Positions 32,816 to 44,437 of a stretch of DNA of 64,000 bases are shown here, piece by piece (the stretch's first letter is position 1; every line of letters starts with the position of its first letter). Source of the stretch: Annulohypoxylon bovei var. microspora (Eukaryota > Ascomycota > Sordariomycetes > Xylariales > Hypoxylaceae); assembly GCA_022836615.1 (NCBI GenBank), contig MU405214.1, positions 496,001 through 560,000 on the forward strand, written 5' to 3'. The notes beneath the pieces are model-generated. The model had not been told where the DNA came from and did not search any database. It was given only the letters and a program-made list of their open reading frames with translations. Both the position numbers and the translations under genes were made by a program.

Positions 32816-33172
32816 TTAAATAGAAACATTTAAGATACCCGAATAAATGATTATTTATTCATGTTATAAATTTACCTACACATGTAAAGCTGCATCTAGG
32901 AATATTGAAGTTGTCTTGACCCCTGCCCAGGTGAACTTTACCCCCTTAATTGTCTCCTTAACTGCACATGCCCACGGGTGCTTAATAGGTAGGTACCTAA
33001 GGTACCCCTGTAACTTCTAAGGCGGTTGCCCCCGCATCGCGTTCATTGACGCGCAGCCCTAAAACCCCCACCCTGCTACGAAGTACCCAAGCCAGTAAAT
33101 TGTTTCCTTCAGCGCGCAACATTTAGCTTCACTCTTTACCCAAACTCTCATTTTTAGTACCAATGCGACAAC
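32816..33172. promoter_or_regulatory. intergenic, ask1 promoter
   Basis: 357 bp between two same-strand genes. It contains the palindrome-like TAGGTAGGTACCTAAGGTACC near 32986-33006, one of the dispersed motifs, and a CT-rich short leader before the ask1 ATG. Confidence 0.5.
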
Positions 33173-34735
33173 ATGTCTCGACCCGGGCCATCTTCAGGCA
33201 GAAGTCTGACATTGACAGAGGAATTAGAGAGACTTGAGCAGTCAATTACTCTCACTCTACAAGAAATCGACCACAATTTCAGCAAAGCACACCGAATCGT
33301 CACGACCAGCATTCTGCCTCTAGTCGAACAATATGGCGAACACTCAAAGTCCGTGTGGGAAGCTTCCCAGGTATGCACATAAAAAGTAATTTAACACCAA
33401 TTAAAGGAATAGTTACTGATATAGGTACGTTTTGTTGCAGTTCTGGAAGCAGTTCTTCGAAGCATCCGCCAACGTGTCCCTTTCGGGTTACGAGGAACTA
33501 GCCGGCGACGGCGAGACCACCACTGCTGAAGAGACGGCCCTCGACGAAACCACATCCGACTACAACAACACGACCGCAGAAGCCGACACCACAGTCGAAC
33601 CCTCAAACTACGGGGACCAGCACCAAGAGCACCACAATCTGCCCGACGACTCGCTACTCGTCGACACCGAGATGTCCGGCAGCACACCGCGACCCCCAGC
33701 CACCAAGTCCCTATCGCATATCCAGCAGCAACACTCGCACAAGCCGAAGCAGAAATTCGCCGGCTTCGAATCCCCGTACGAGAAGCTGCGGCGCGAGCTC
33801 GGCGGCGACACCACCATCTTTAGGGAAGATGCGCAGACGCAGATGCAGTTCGGCGACGACGACGACGACGACGACGAAGACGAGACCACGGACCTGCAGG
33901 TCCAGCGCCCGGGACGCCTGCCCAACATGTCGATGACGCCGCGCTCGTCCTCGCTGCTCGAGCCCGACGTCCACAGCACCGCGCACAAGAACAAAGACCC
34001 CCTGCTGCACCGCGTGCTCGACAAGAACTACCGGCTACAGGCCACCCCGCACAAGGGCGTGCCGCAGCCGCCGCTAGATCGTGGGTTTAGGGCGAGGCCG
34101 CTGTCGCCGGTTAAAGACGAGAGGAGGCCCGGGGAGGGCGACGAGGATCGCACGAGACGCGCGCTCTGGGCTGAGAGCCCGATGAGCTCGCCCGAGATGC
34201 CGGCGCCGAAGCTAAGGAGCGATCTGTACCATATGTCGCCCGTGCGGCTGGGGGGTAGGGGACGCACGGGGGCGGCTGCGGCTGCGGAGGGGCCGAGGAC
34301 GCCCGGGGTTAGCGTGCAGACGCCGGGGACGGCAAGGAAGACCCGGGACGTGTTTGCCGAGGCAAAGGATAGGGGCAGGAATCTGGGTGTGGATGTAGGC
34401 ACCAAGGGCAAGGCGAAGAAGGACCCTGATGAGATTACGTGGGAGAGCGACGATGATGAGTTCGGCGCGATGAGCCCCCCGAAGACGATTCAGTTCGCGC
34501 TGCCGCCGAGTAAGCTGTTGCAGACCCCTGGTAAGTCTATGTCTTTTTCTATAACTACAGACTTTTGTTATGTTTTTAAAGAGACGAGCACTAATAAGAG
34601 CAAACAGCACGTGAAGCGAGCAGGCGAATCGTCGACGACATCCTTATTACGGCCGGCGCGGCGCCGGAGGATTCGTCCGAGTATAGCCCGACGATGGTCA
34701 AGATGAACCAGGATATCCTGGACGACACATTCTAA
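33173..34735 (+). CDS. ask1: DASH/Dam1 complex subunit Ask1
   Basis: An outer-kinetochore subunit of the DASH (Dam1) ring that couples chromosomes to spindle microtubules. Exons are 33173-33370, 33441-34530 and 34608-34735, giving 471 aa. The conserved N-terminus reads LTEELERLEQSITLTLQEID, followed across the first splice by VWEASQFWKQFFEASANVSL. The middle is a long disordered region with a D/E run encoded by a (GAC)n tract at 33857-33877 and several SP/TP sites, fitting known cyclin-dependent kinase regulation of the family. The small last exon restores the conserved tail ASRRIVDDILITAGAAPED...NQDILDDTF, which confirms the model. Confidence 0.95.
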
Positions 34736-35308
34736 GAGGGAGAAGTGTTTACGTTGATGTTGTCTACTATGACTTGGAAGTTCAATGTTATGAGGTAGAG
34801 GCACTACTAATGAGATAAGTGACATACGAACACATCGGATCAAGTAGCAATGGTTGTTATTGTGGCCGTAAGTAGACAAAACACAAGAGATACCCCCTAT
34901 TCATCGCTTCCTATATGCTTTCTAGTCTCCTCTTTAAACGGGGTAAGAGACTGCCTCACGTCCCAAGAAAATAAAACACGCTTCATGTGTACCACCCATA
35001 AATCCATAAACGCCAAAGTCTTGCTGGATCCTTCCCTCCATAGTCCAACCCGAAGAGCCCTTTCGGGCCGGCGCGTATTGAAGCAATAGCCGTGATATTG
35101 TCGGCGTGGAAAGAGGGACAGACCTCTCCCCAGTTAATGGAAAGAATAGAACGATCGATCAAGCGAGCCCCTATCGGATTGTTCACCGGTACGACGTCCA
35201 TCCGCCGCCAGCTTTCTCTCAAGTCCCCACCTATTCACTAGTAGACGATAAGCAACCATTCTGCAGACGGCGAGAGGGATTTTGCCGCACACTTCACAGA
35301 GACAGAAC
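34736..35308. other. convergent intergenic region
   Basis: 573 bp between ask1 and the small minus-strand gene. It holds both 3' ends. No gene or RNA recognised. Confidence 0.55.
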
Positions 35309-35605
35309 TTAGAAACCCATCCTTACTTGGTTCCGCTGCGCGATCCGAGACAGCTCGGCTTCGGTCGGGCTGGAGCCGGAGCCGGAGCCGGAGCCGGAAC
35401 TGTCTTTCTTGCTCGGCTTGCTGGACTTGTTCTTGCTGTGCTTCTTGAGGAGCGCCTTGGCGCTGCCGAAGGAACTCGTCGAGAATATGGAGGCCGAGTC
35501 GGAAGAGGTCTGAGGCTGAGGTTGTTGCTGCTGTTGCGCCTTCTCGCCGTCGAGGATGGCGCCGAGCATGGCGGACGAGTGGGCTTTGTCTTGCGTGTAG
35601 CTCAT
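35309..35605 (-). CDS. small Ser/Lys/Gln-rich protein, unknown
   Basis: A 98-aa intronless protein starting MSYTQDKAHSSAMLGAILDG at the ATG 35605. The frame is open further upstream, but those 64 residues look like leader sequence. Visible parts are a poly-Gln stretch near residue 25, an SIFSTSSFGSAKALLKKHSK segment, a Lys/Ser-rich part, a Gly-Ser repeat (SGSGSGSGS) and the conserved-looking end EAELSRIAQRNQVRMGF. The regular GC-ending codons and defined ends support a real gene. I do not recognise a family with a known function. Confidence 0.65.
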   Translation of the reverse strand: MSYTQDKAHSSAMLGAILDGEKAQQQQQPQPQTSSDSASIFSTSSFGSAKALLKKHSKNKSSKPSKKDSSGSGSGSGSSPTEAELSRIAQRNQVRMGF

Positions 35606-36131
35606 GGTGTCGTTTTTCTCTCTTACAAGATTGCGCGGAGTAGATAGGTACGGGTTTGTAGGTTGTTTCCGTAGACTTGTTAAGGGGTCGAAGACAATGG
35701 ATGTGAAGTAGGTAGAGCAGAGGTTTATAGATGTTTTATAACACTGTTCTGGTCGATCTAATCGGTAGATATCCCGCTTTGGTTGGTCGGTATCCAATAA
35801 AGCAAGGGAGATCTAAGAGGAGAAGTGAAGAATATTATATATCCTATGACAGACAGGGTTGCTTAGAAATGATTGGCATCCCGCCTATACGCTCACTTTC
35901 CAGCCTTATTCTCTCCTCCACGGAATACTACCTCATCGGGCATTATCTCACACACATATGTAGATGATGATGAGGCGGAGCAATATGAGTCAGATGGCCA
36001 GGTTCACAGCAGATCTGACTAGGTAGATACATAAAGATCTTGGAATCTTACCTCTCTGTATACTAATCCTACAAGTTACGTTTTTTGGACGCGCAATCAG
36101 AAGTAAGGGACTTCATTAGGCTACAAAATAT
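35606..36131. promoter_or_regulatory. promoter side of the small Ser-rich gene
   Basis: Upstream sequence of the small minus-strand gene. It holds no gene. AT-rich with short pyrimidine tracts. Confidence 0.45.
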
Positions 36132-36422
36132 TCAACGTGGAGTATACGCAACGAAATGCATGCTATGTTCGAAGGGAAATAGCATCTCACCGCCAAGCCT
36201 TTGAAGCATCTGGGCCAAGCCTATCCGGGTAGATTTCCGATGTCCGATTTCAACGGTCCGGATCTTGAAATCGCAATCCGACGATGAATGCCGAACGATA
36301 CGTTGAAAATACGAGGCACTGGATCCTTGTTGCCTTAGAACATCGGTAAATAGTTGATGCCTGGTTCTTAACTGAGATTCGTCAGGCAGATACTGGTTCG
36401 CATCCTCCGCCGTGAGCCTCAT
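36132..36422 (-). CDS. hypothetical short ORF, uncertain
   Basis: A 96-codon ATG-initiated frame (MRLTAEDANQYLPDE at its start) with fairly protein-like composition but no recognised motif, signal peptide or membrane segment. No splice partner was found. It stands alone in a long AT-rich stretch and may be the remnant of a larger gene or a chance frame. Confidence 0.3.
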   Translation of the reverse strand: MRLTAEDANQYLPDESQLRTRHQLFTDVLRQQGSSASYFQRIVRHSSSDCDFKIRTVEIGHRKSTRIGLAQMLQRLGGEMLFPFEHSMHFVAYTPR

Positions 36423-39341
36423 TAGATCTTGTCAGGGGTTACATTATGGGGTTGTTTAAAGAGGATGCAACGTCAATTCTTTGCATTCGTGACTCACTAA
36501 CGCATATATACTATTAATTCCAGTGAATAGGGCAAGACATTCGTCATGGTCGAGCTAAAATGTTTCCTCGGGTAAGTGCCTGACCGACTATTCTGCTTTG
36601 CCAAGACATGAAACATAAGACATGCAGCCGATGACGATTTTCGAATACGACTTCATTTAGCATACCATGTCATCGACAATCTCTAAGCTGTTATTTTCTA
36701 GTTTTTAATACTAGACTTTTGAAATATTTCACTTCATATCTACCTAGAATTCAACTTGAGGGGAAGTTTTCGCTGACTCCGAGGGAATACGCCCATGGGG
36801 CGATGTTGCGAGCCACGATTGAATATATATTCCCAGAGTAAACCACGTCTTGATACGGGAAATATCTGAAGTTAGGTATACAAGAGTGTTAGAAGCATTT
36901 TCCAATTCATATCATGGTAGATTGCTGAACCATACCGTAACAATATGCCCCGAGGTTTGAAATAGGGACTAATCTGGAGGCCTAGAGTAAGACTTGCTGT
37001 GTGAACCAAGTTGTTGATTGAACTTGCAACAGGTTATATCATTGCCTTAACTAAAGCGCTTGGCTAGAGTGGTAGATTAGTTTTCTTAGGAGTAACTTTG
37101 ATTCATTACATAAAACAAGACCTTGAGTGATACAAAATCTTATATCAGTCCCTACTAAAGACTGTGAGATTAGTATTTATATGTGGTGACATGTAAACAA
37201 CTTATAAAATTCTTATTGGTTAAGAATGGTGACGCTGTTGAAAATGAAATACACCTGAGTGAGAATGAACGTCTTAATATCCTTTTCCCCATGACTTTAA
37301 TATCACCATCTTTATGATAGTATAAACGAGAGTTACAAAACAGCCCCGGGTTTGAAGCGAGCTTACTTTACATCCTGTTAACTTTATACTAACTCGTTAT
37401 ACTTAGCAAATACCTAAAATTAACTGTGGTATTCTATTAATAATTGTTTAAAAGTAACTTTTAACGACTTTATAAAGTCTTCGAGTCGAGAAATGACATT
37501 TCGAGCTTCATACTTAGAAATTCAACTTATTAAGCACTTCATGAACTTTCGATTATGGGACTATTATGCGTTGCTGAAAGGGCTTATAGCTGGTGGATAG
37601 TCTTGACCTTTAAAATTGAGGATAGGCTGTGCCCCCTTTTGAATTTCTAGAACGCTACTTGCGCTAGAGCTTCTGGTTATCGAAAATACCTGTGTAAAGT
37701 TGACTTAGATAGGTATGGGCGGATGTAATTAATTTGTGTGTTAATGTCATACATAACCTAGAGCAAACAAAGAGCTTAGATGTGACTTGTGGTTACGAGA
37801 TCTTCGGTTAAGTTTTGAAATGAACGAATGTCCACGGGTAATTCAAAAGTACCTGTTCTATTCTTCGACAATGATGATAACTCTTACCTACAAAAGTTGA
37901 AGTCCTTATTCTTTTCATGTGGCGGCTAATGATAACATGCGTGCCGGGAAGCCGGGAAGCCGGGGTTATACGGGAATAGGAATAATCTTACATTTATGCA
38001 TAGAATTTGGAACGTTATTTAAATATCCAGTATTATTAGTCTAGCATCTACTTTACCCCTGTCTTCTAAACCCCTAAATCCTTGATCAGCCCACGGCGAA
38101 CAGCTCATCCGGCCTTTTCCCGTCGTATTCGTATTTGAGCTATCCCACGAAGCGCAAGCTTGGGCCACCAATGGATAAGCGGTGAGTGGAGGAGAGAGGC
38201 AAGTAACTACGATGATTGGTCAATTGAAAGGTAATGAAACCTAATTTGGCGATGGTAGCTTCCCCGGAGGTGATAGGTATGCATTGCATCACCAAGACAG
38301 GGGACTCTTTATTTTTTCAACAAAAGCCTTGACGTGTGGAATGGACCGATATCGACATGCGTGTTATATACGAATGAGCTGATGCAGTTTGACAATATCT
38401 ACACTCACTGTGGTTCCCTTTGACGGAATGAGAAAATTATCGTATCATTACTACTATTATCAGTAGGTAGTATGTATGTATGTAGATGCGCGTAAGGAAT
38501 TATTCGAAGCAGAGGAAATTAGAGATGGGATGTCAAAGTGACGGAAAGGTAAGCCCTGTCAACGGGAAGCTGGTTGCACAAATCAAATGCTCCGTTATCG
38601 ACTGGAGTATAGTGGAGACGGAGTTATACTGAGCAGCAGGAAGTATGTACACAAGCCCTGGAGGGTACAAAATTGCATGCGTCTCTTTATGCCTGTAACT
38701 TCCCAATGGATAATAGAGTGATTTGGCAGTTTAGGTAACAAGGACGCACCTGGACCAGTTTCTGCAACAATCCTGCAGCATAAACGGCAAGCACATGTTT
38801 AAGTTGGCCAATCAATAGACCCAGATAGTTTGTGATAATCATCGGATAGACTCAATTCCATGTACCGAACGAGCGTATATTGAACTATCCGATGTTTAAA
38901 GTTTGTATGTCACTAAGTGCCCACTGCCAAGATGCTCAGAAGTGCATATTTCCGCATATTTCTACATAATTGTGCAGGGGTCACCTTGATATGGACCAGT
39001 AAGAAAAAAAGGGTTCTCTGATAATCAAATAATCTCAATCAACAAAATTTAGCGGATTCCCTGCGATATCCACTTCCTCTTCTCGGTTTCCTTCTTTACC
39101 CCTTCATCCTCCTTTACCTTCCTCACGTCTACTTCTCTCTCTATATTGAAGGGTCGTCGTCCTCCTATTTCTCCCACCCTCCTTACCTTTTTCCCCTCGT
39201 CAACGGGCGTCGAGACACTCTTTGAGAGTCTCTTTTCTACCGCAAACGGATTGCTACACAGAGTAGATCGCGCGGCGCATATACAATATATACTGGTGTC
39301 CTCCCGAACGAAGCCCGATACGACTCCTACTCGTGGTCACC
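36423..39341. promoter_or_regulatory. 2.9-kb gene-free region upstream of ERG5
   Basis: AT-rich with no gene. It includes a GCCGGGAAGCCGGGAAGCCGG triplet repeat near 37943-37963 and a GTATGTATGTATGTAG run near 38470. The last 300 bp (about 39055-39250) is strongly pyrimidine-rich on the plus strand and is the probable core promoter and leader of ERG5. TCGTATT/TCGTATC words, resembling the core of yeast sterol response elements, occur near 38120-38135 and 38436, but such short words are weak evidence. Confidence 0.45.
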
Positions 39342-41129
39342 ATGGCTGCGAATGCCACGAGTTTCACCTCGCCTTTGGCGGACTTCAAGTTCGCCGCTGG
39401 CAACTTGCCTCCTCAAGTAGACTATGTTCTCGAAACTATTGCAAGCACTAGTGCCATAACATGGGTCTTCACTATCCTTGCTCTAGCTGTCGCGTATGAT
39501 CAGAGTATGTCTCAAGTCTTCCCGGAGACCCGCATGATACCAATGGAACCAAATTGGCTAACAAGAACTGAAACGTAGTTAGCTACTTCATGCAAAAGGG
39601 CACCATTGTTGGGCCGTCCTTCAAGTTGCCTTTCATGGGACCATTTCTCGAATCGATGAACCCTAAGTTTGAGGAATACGTACAGAAGTGGGAGAGCGGC
39701 CCCCTAAGCTGCGTCTCTGTTTTCCACAAGTACGTTTTCCTACTCGTGTCGCATTTCCCTCAACACTGCTAAACTGATAATCTAGATTTGTCGTTATTGC
39801 CTCTACTCGCGACTTATCTCGAAAGATCTTCAACTCGCCGACGTACGTGAAGCCATGCGTCGTCGATATCGCAACCAAAATTCTGGGTGAGGATAGCTGG
39901 GTGTTCTTGGATGGAAAGGCCCACGTCGACTACCGCAAGGGTTTGAATGGTCTCTTCACCCGCAGAGCCCTCGAGTGCTATCTTCCCGGCCAGGAAGCAG
40001 TCTACAAGCAATACTTCGCTAGATTCCTCAACATAACCAAGGAAGCTGGAGGCAAGCCGCTACCTTTTATGCACGAATTCCGTGAGTTGATGTGCACGGT
40101 TTCGCTTCGAACTTTCGCCGGGTACTATATGCCCGATTCTGCTTGCAAGAAGATTGCCGACGACTATTATCTTGTTACTGCCGCTCTTGACCTTGTCAAC
40201 TTCCCGATCATCATCCCCTACACCCGAACTTGGTACGGTAAGCAAGCTGCGGTTATGGTCATGGACGAACTTGCCAAATGTGCTGCCAAGTCCAAGATTC
40301 GCATGGCTGCCGGTGGTGATGTCACCTGCATTATGGACGCTTGGGTTAAGGATATGATTGCCTCCAAGAGGTGGACCGAAGCTACCGAGAAGGGACTTTC
40401 TACCGAAGGCATGGTGAAGCCATCCCCCCTGCTTCGAGACTTCAGCGATATGGAAATCTCTCGAACTCTCTTTACGTTCCTTTTCGCTTCCCAGGATGCC
40501 ACGTCTAGCGCTGCCACCAACATGTTCCAGGTCTTGGCCAACCGACCCGACGTGTTGGACCGCGTTCGTGAAGAGAACTACCGTGTACGAAATGGTGATA
40601 TCTATGCGCCTGTGAACTTGGATCAGCTTGAGTCGATGACATATACTCGTGCGGTCGTCAGGGAACTTCTGCGATGGCGCCCTCCTGTCATCATGGTCCC
40701 TTACAAGGCCAAGAAGTCTTTCCCCGTTACCCCCACCTATACCGTTCCTAAGGGCGCCATGATCATCCCGACCACCTACATGGCCCTTCGTGACCCTGAT
40801 GTGTACGAGAACCCCGACGACTTCGACCCCGAGCGATACTACACCGGAGACGCAGAAGAGAAGGGATCCAAGAACTACTTGGTATTCGGTACTGGACCTC
40901 ACTACTGTCTCGGCCAGCATTACGCTCAGCTTAACCTGGCTCTCATGGTTGGAAAAGCTTCAGTTCAGCTCGACTGGAAGCATCACGCGACACCTGAATC
41001 TGATGAGATTAAGGTGTTCGCTACTATCTTTCCCAAGGTATGTTTTATGCATTTTCACTTGAAAATATCTGGAAACTAATATTCGATTAGGATGACTGTC
41101 CCTTGACCTTTAAGGAGAGGAAATGGTAA
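39342..41129 (+). CDS. erg5: sterol C-22 desaturase, cytochrome P450 CYP61
   Basis: A microsomal P450 that introduces the C-22 double bond in late ergosterol synthesis. Exons are 39342-39504, 39579-39729, 39786-41037 and 41091-41129, giving 534 aa, the expected size. It has an N-terminal membrane anchor (about 35-55), then GPSFKLPFMGPFLESMNPKF, the I-helix FLFASQDATSSA, the ExxR motif in ELLRWRPP and the heme motif FGTGPHYCLG. The 13-codon last exon (DDCPLTFKERKW) is a family signature and confirms the final intron. The start has a CACCATGG context. It is distinct from the divergent P450 at the left edge. Confidence 0.97.
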
Positions 41130-41860
41130 AAAGCTGCTAGTTAAGCTGGATCTTGCTCAGCGTTGGCGTAAGCGAGGATAAGATGAGGCACCGTATAATG
41201 AAAGAGACGAAGTCAGATATAGTAATTGTAATGATGTCTTGTATATAGGTTATCGCTGAGGATAGGTCGATATCAACGACTGTTAGAATGTCCATAGCGC
41301 TGAATTAGACCAAAACTTGAACAAACTCGGAAATTTGAAGATGGATCCTGCTATTGTAGTATGAAAGAAATGGTTGAAGACGGTTGATGGCTAATGTTGG
41401 GGGTGAAGCAAGCATGAGGGAAGTTTGGAGGGGCAATGATCAGACAAGTGTGGTATAAATGATGAGGTTGTGTGTAACATAAAAATCCAGAATTGCCTTT
41501 TCAACTACCTAGTATAATCTAGATTCGTTGCTAATGCGCGGTCTAATGTAGCTGCTGTGTATTAATTCTTTGTAGTCCGAGGAAGTCAACTCGAGACTCG
41601 TGGTAGGTCACGGCATATGCTATGCCAGATGACATTTGAACTCCATATAAGCGTGGTACGTACCAACGGACACTAGTGGCCCTGACATCACAATTTTAGG
41701 TCAATTTGTCCAACCAATCCGAGAGCTCGGCAATCAATCTTATTTTATTCTCATCGATAAATCGATCAATGTCATTCTACTAATTGGGTTTCGAACCAAC
41801 ATTAGTATACGGCGCATAACCACCTTTAAATTCGCGAGACAATACTCAACTTCGGTAGCA
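41130..41860. promoter_or_regulatory. intergenic, rhodanese promoter
   Basis: 731 bp holding the ERG5 3' UTR and the rhodanese promoter. No gene seen. Confidence 0.5.
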
Positions 41861-42550
41861 ATGGCGACAAGACGATTAACCGCCACCGCCCTGCGCGGGG
41901 CAAGCGCTCGAGCTACAGCCGCAGCTGCTCCGTCTCTACACGTTCCGCGAGCTTCGTTCCGCACGGCTTGCTCTCCGATGCCACGAGGTCCCGCGACAAT
42001 GACCCCGCGGTTGCTGCGAGGCGTCGCCTGGTATTCGTCTTCGACCTACAGCAAGATATGGAACTTCGAGGAGGTGCGTCTCTTTGCCCCTCCTTCTCCC
42101 CTCCTCAACCCTCTCTCTCTACCTCTATTCTCCCCAATACCTCTTAGCAGCCAGCCCCCGGTATCCTAACCCCCCACACTCTAGATCAACAACGCCATCA
42201 CGCCCGGCACAGACTCCTCCCCTGGCCCGGAGCCCAAGGTGACGATAATCGACACGCGCGAGCCGGCGGAGCTCGAGAAGACGGGGCGCATCCCGGGCGC
42301 CCTCAACATCCCGATGATGAGCTCGCCCGACTGCTTCCACATCCCCGCCGCCGAGTTCCGCGACCGGTTCGGCTTCGACCGCCCCGAACCCGACCCCGAG
42401 GACGGCGCCCAGATCGTCTTCTACTGCAAGGCCGGCGTGCGGAGCCGCGCCGCCGCCGAGATCGCGAGGCAGGCCGGCTGGAAGAACGTCGGCGAGTACC
42501 CCGGCAGCTGGATAGATTGGGTTCAGAAGGGCGGGGATATTCAACGGTGA
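41861..42550 (+). CDS. mitochondrial rhodanese-like sulfurtransferase
   Basis: A single-domain rhodanese that carries sulfane sulfur on an active-site Cys, probably in mitochondria. Exons are 41861-42073 and 42185-42550, giving 192 aa. The first about 60 residues are Arg/Ala/Ser-rich without acids (MATRRLTATALRGASARATA), a good mitochondrial presequence. The rhodanese fold shows VTIIDTREPAELEKTGRIPG and the active-site loop FYCKAGVRSR with Cys152, then the closing motif YPGSWIDW. The domain resembles yeast Rdl-type proteins. The gene is GC-rich, and long antisense frames here are by-products of that. Confidence 0.92.
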
Positions 42551-43071
42551 GGTGTGCTCTCGTGGGGAAGTGGAGGCTAGGGGGTTAGGAGAAAAGTACC
42601 TATGTATGTAAGGCGGGATGAGAGGGACGCAAAATTGCCCCTTTCCGGTTCCTATTGAAAAAGTGAGATACGAGGAACATGACCCTCAAGATCTAGCTAT
42701 GGGGTACCTAGGTAGATAGGGATGGCAAGCTTCAATAAACAAGCACCAGTTATCTACCTGGATACCTACCTAGTCTTAAGCGCTGTACACAACACTCCCC
42801 TTACATATAAGGTAAAAGCCCTAGACAGGCCAATAAAACCAGACAGATCGGACCAAGTTCATATTGGATTACATTGGTACATAAAAGGTATCAGCTAGCT
42901 AGTGTACACAACACTGTTCAGTTTCTCAGACCCTGCCAAACGCCAGAAAAGCACGATGCCAGTCAGCCCAGCTCAGCCCGCAGTCTTGACACTCGCCTTG
43001 CCGTCTCGGCGAATATCCCGTCCTGCTCTCTTCTCATGAATACACGTACATACGCACACACGCCGCCCCCT
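42551..43071. other. convergent intergenic region
   Basis: 521 bp between the 3' ends of the rhodanese (plus) and the Yip1-family gene (minus). It contains two motifs of the GGTACCTAGGTAG and TACCTACCTAG class (near 42703-42715 and 42764-42774). No gene seen. Confidence 0.55.
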
Positions 43072-44217
43072 TTAGAAAAGTCTCGGCGGAGTATCGCCTC
43101 CGGCAGCAGGCGGCGTGTCGCCCTCCTTGCCGCCCGAGACCGGGCTTCCGGCGGCGAAGAACAGGACCTTGATAGCGATGGCGAGGCCGGCGTGCAGGGC
43201 GACGACCAATATCAGGAGGATCTTGCTGGTCTGGCGGTCGGTGGCGCTGAGGACGGGGTACAGGTTGCGGAGCAGGAAGGCGACGCTGAGGCCGAAGCCG
43301 ACGCCGACGAACACCCAGTTGAGGATGGTGACGGGCGACCAGCTGATCAGCGCCACCGGGATCCAGATCAGGTTCGCGTAGCCGTACAGCGCCCAGCACT
43401 CCAGCAGGTTCGCCGACTCCGACCCGAAGTACCGCAGCGCCCCGAAGAGCACCACCGGGAGCACTAGCGTGTATCCGTAGATGAGGCCCGCCGCGCCTGC
43501 GTTTTGTCACTCGTTAGCACACATGCTCACCCATCCACACTCCTCTCTTCGTATCCCCCCTCTTCGACACCTAGTCTTCCCAAATATATATATATATATA
43601 TATACCCCCAAAGAAAAAAAATGACGTACCGCTTAACAGTTTAAAATCATACGCGAACGGGCCCTTGCCCTCGCTCGCCAGGTACTGGCTGATGGTGCCG
43701 CCGAGGAACAGGATCAGGACGACGGTGGTGGCGATCCAGAAGGGGCCGTACAGGTCGGGGTTGCCCTCGAGCACGTCGAGGAAGTTGGCGCGCGGGTACA
43801 GCGCGGCCCAGCACCGGGCCAGCACGCTCGAGGTGTCGACGTCGAAGAACTGCGCGTAGAAGTGCAGCGTCCAGAGGTACCGCTTCGAGGAGCCGGAGCC
43901 CGAACCGGCCGTCGCGGGAGGTGGTAGGCCGCTGCCACCGCCACCGCCGCCGCCGCCGCCGCCGGGGGCGCCTTTGCGCGATGTGCTGTCGCTGAAGTTC
44001 GAGTTGTGGAATTCTAGGTCTTCTTGGAGGTCGGTGTGGCCGAAGTCGCCCTGTGGTTAGGTGCGTGTTAGTCTCTGTATATACCTAGGTATGCATGGCT
44101 GGATAGTAGCTATAATTCTTCCATGCTTCCATGCTTCGCCATGCTATGAACTCGGGGTTTAAAAAAGTGTACCTCGTCATCGATGTCTACGACGGCATCG
44201 TAGCCTGCGTTCGCCAT
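43072..44217 (-). CDS. Yip1-domain Golgi membrane protein (Yip5/YIPF1-2-like)
   Basis: A multi-pass protein of the Yip1/YIPF family, which binds Rab GTPases and acts in ER-Golgi traffic. Exons on minus are 44217-44173, 44050-43630 and 43496-43072, giving 296 aa. The N-terminal cytosolic part contains EDLEFHNSNFSDSTSRKG and a poly-Gly run encoded by GCC/GCG triplets near 43935-43970. The Yip1 domain starts at YAQFFDVDTS, followed by NPDLYGPFWIATT, a family hallmark, and about five hydrophobic segments. Intron 2 carries an (AT)n tract at 43583-43604. An upstream open frame lies in the leader (separate entry). The closest subfamily is inferred from the DLYGPFW motif. Confidence 0.9.
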
Positions 44218-44437
44218 CTTCGTTTACCTCCCCGTCAGGCCCTAGTAGACAACTGATTGTTAAAATAAATCGAGGTTGGTATAGAATGTGCAAATCACAC
44301 TTGCTGCCCGATATGTTGTCGAGATGTATGCTTTGAACGGTAGCTGGAGCTTCAGCTTCGTCACTGTTTAAGGACACGGAAGCACGCCGATCTTTAGCCG
44401 CGTTTAATTTACTTGGTGTAAGCTCCTGCGACGACAT
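44177..44437 (-). other. upstream ORF overlapping the Yip1-family start
   Basis: An 86-codon ATG frame (MSSQELTPSKLNAAKDRRAS at its start) begins 220 nt before the Yip1-family ATG and ends inside that gene's first exon and intron, in another frame. The frame of the Yip1-family protein has a stop just before its ATG, so the two cannot be one protein without splicing. It may be a regulatory upstream ORF, the first exon of an unrecognised small gene, or chance. Confidence 0.3.

Noticed and set aside
33608..34024. 138-codon minus-strand frame with poly-Ser
   Set aside because: Antisense to the GAC-rich part of ask1.
40060..40920. 286-codon minus-strand frame
   Set aside because: Antisense to the well-supported ERG5 exon 3.
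42125..42544. 139-codon minus-strand frame
   Set aside because: Antisense to the GC-rich rhodanese exon 2.
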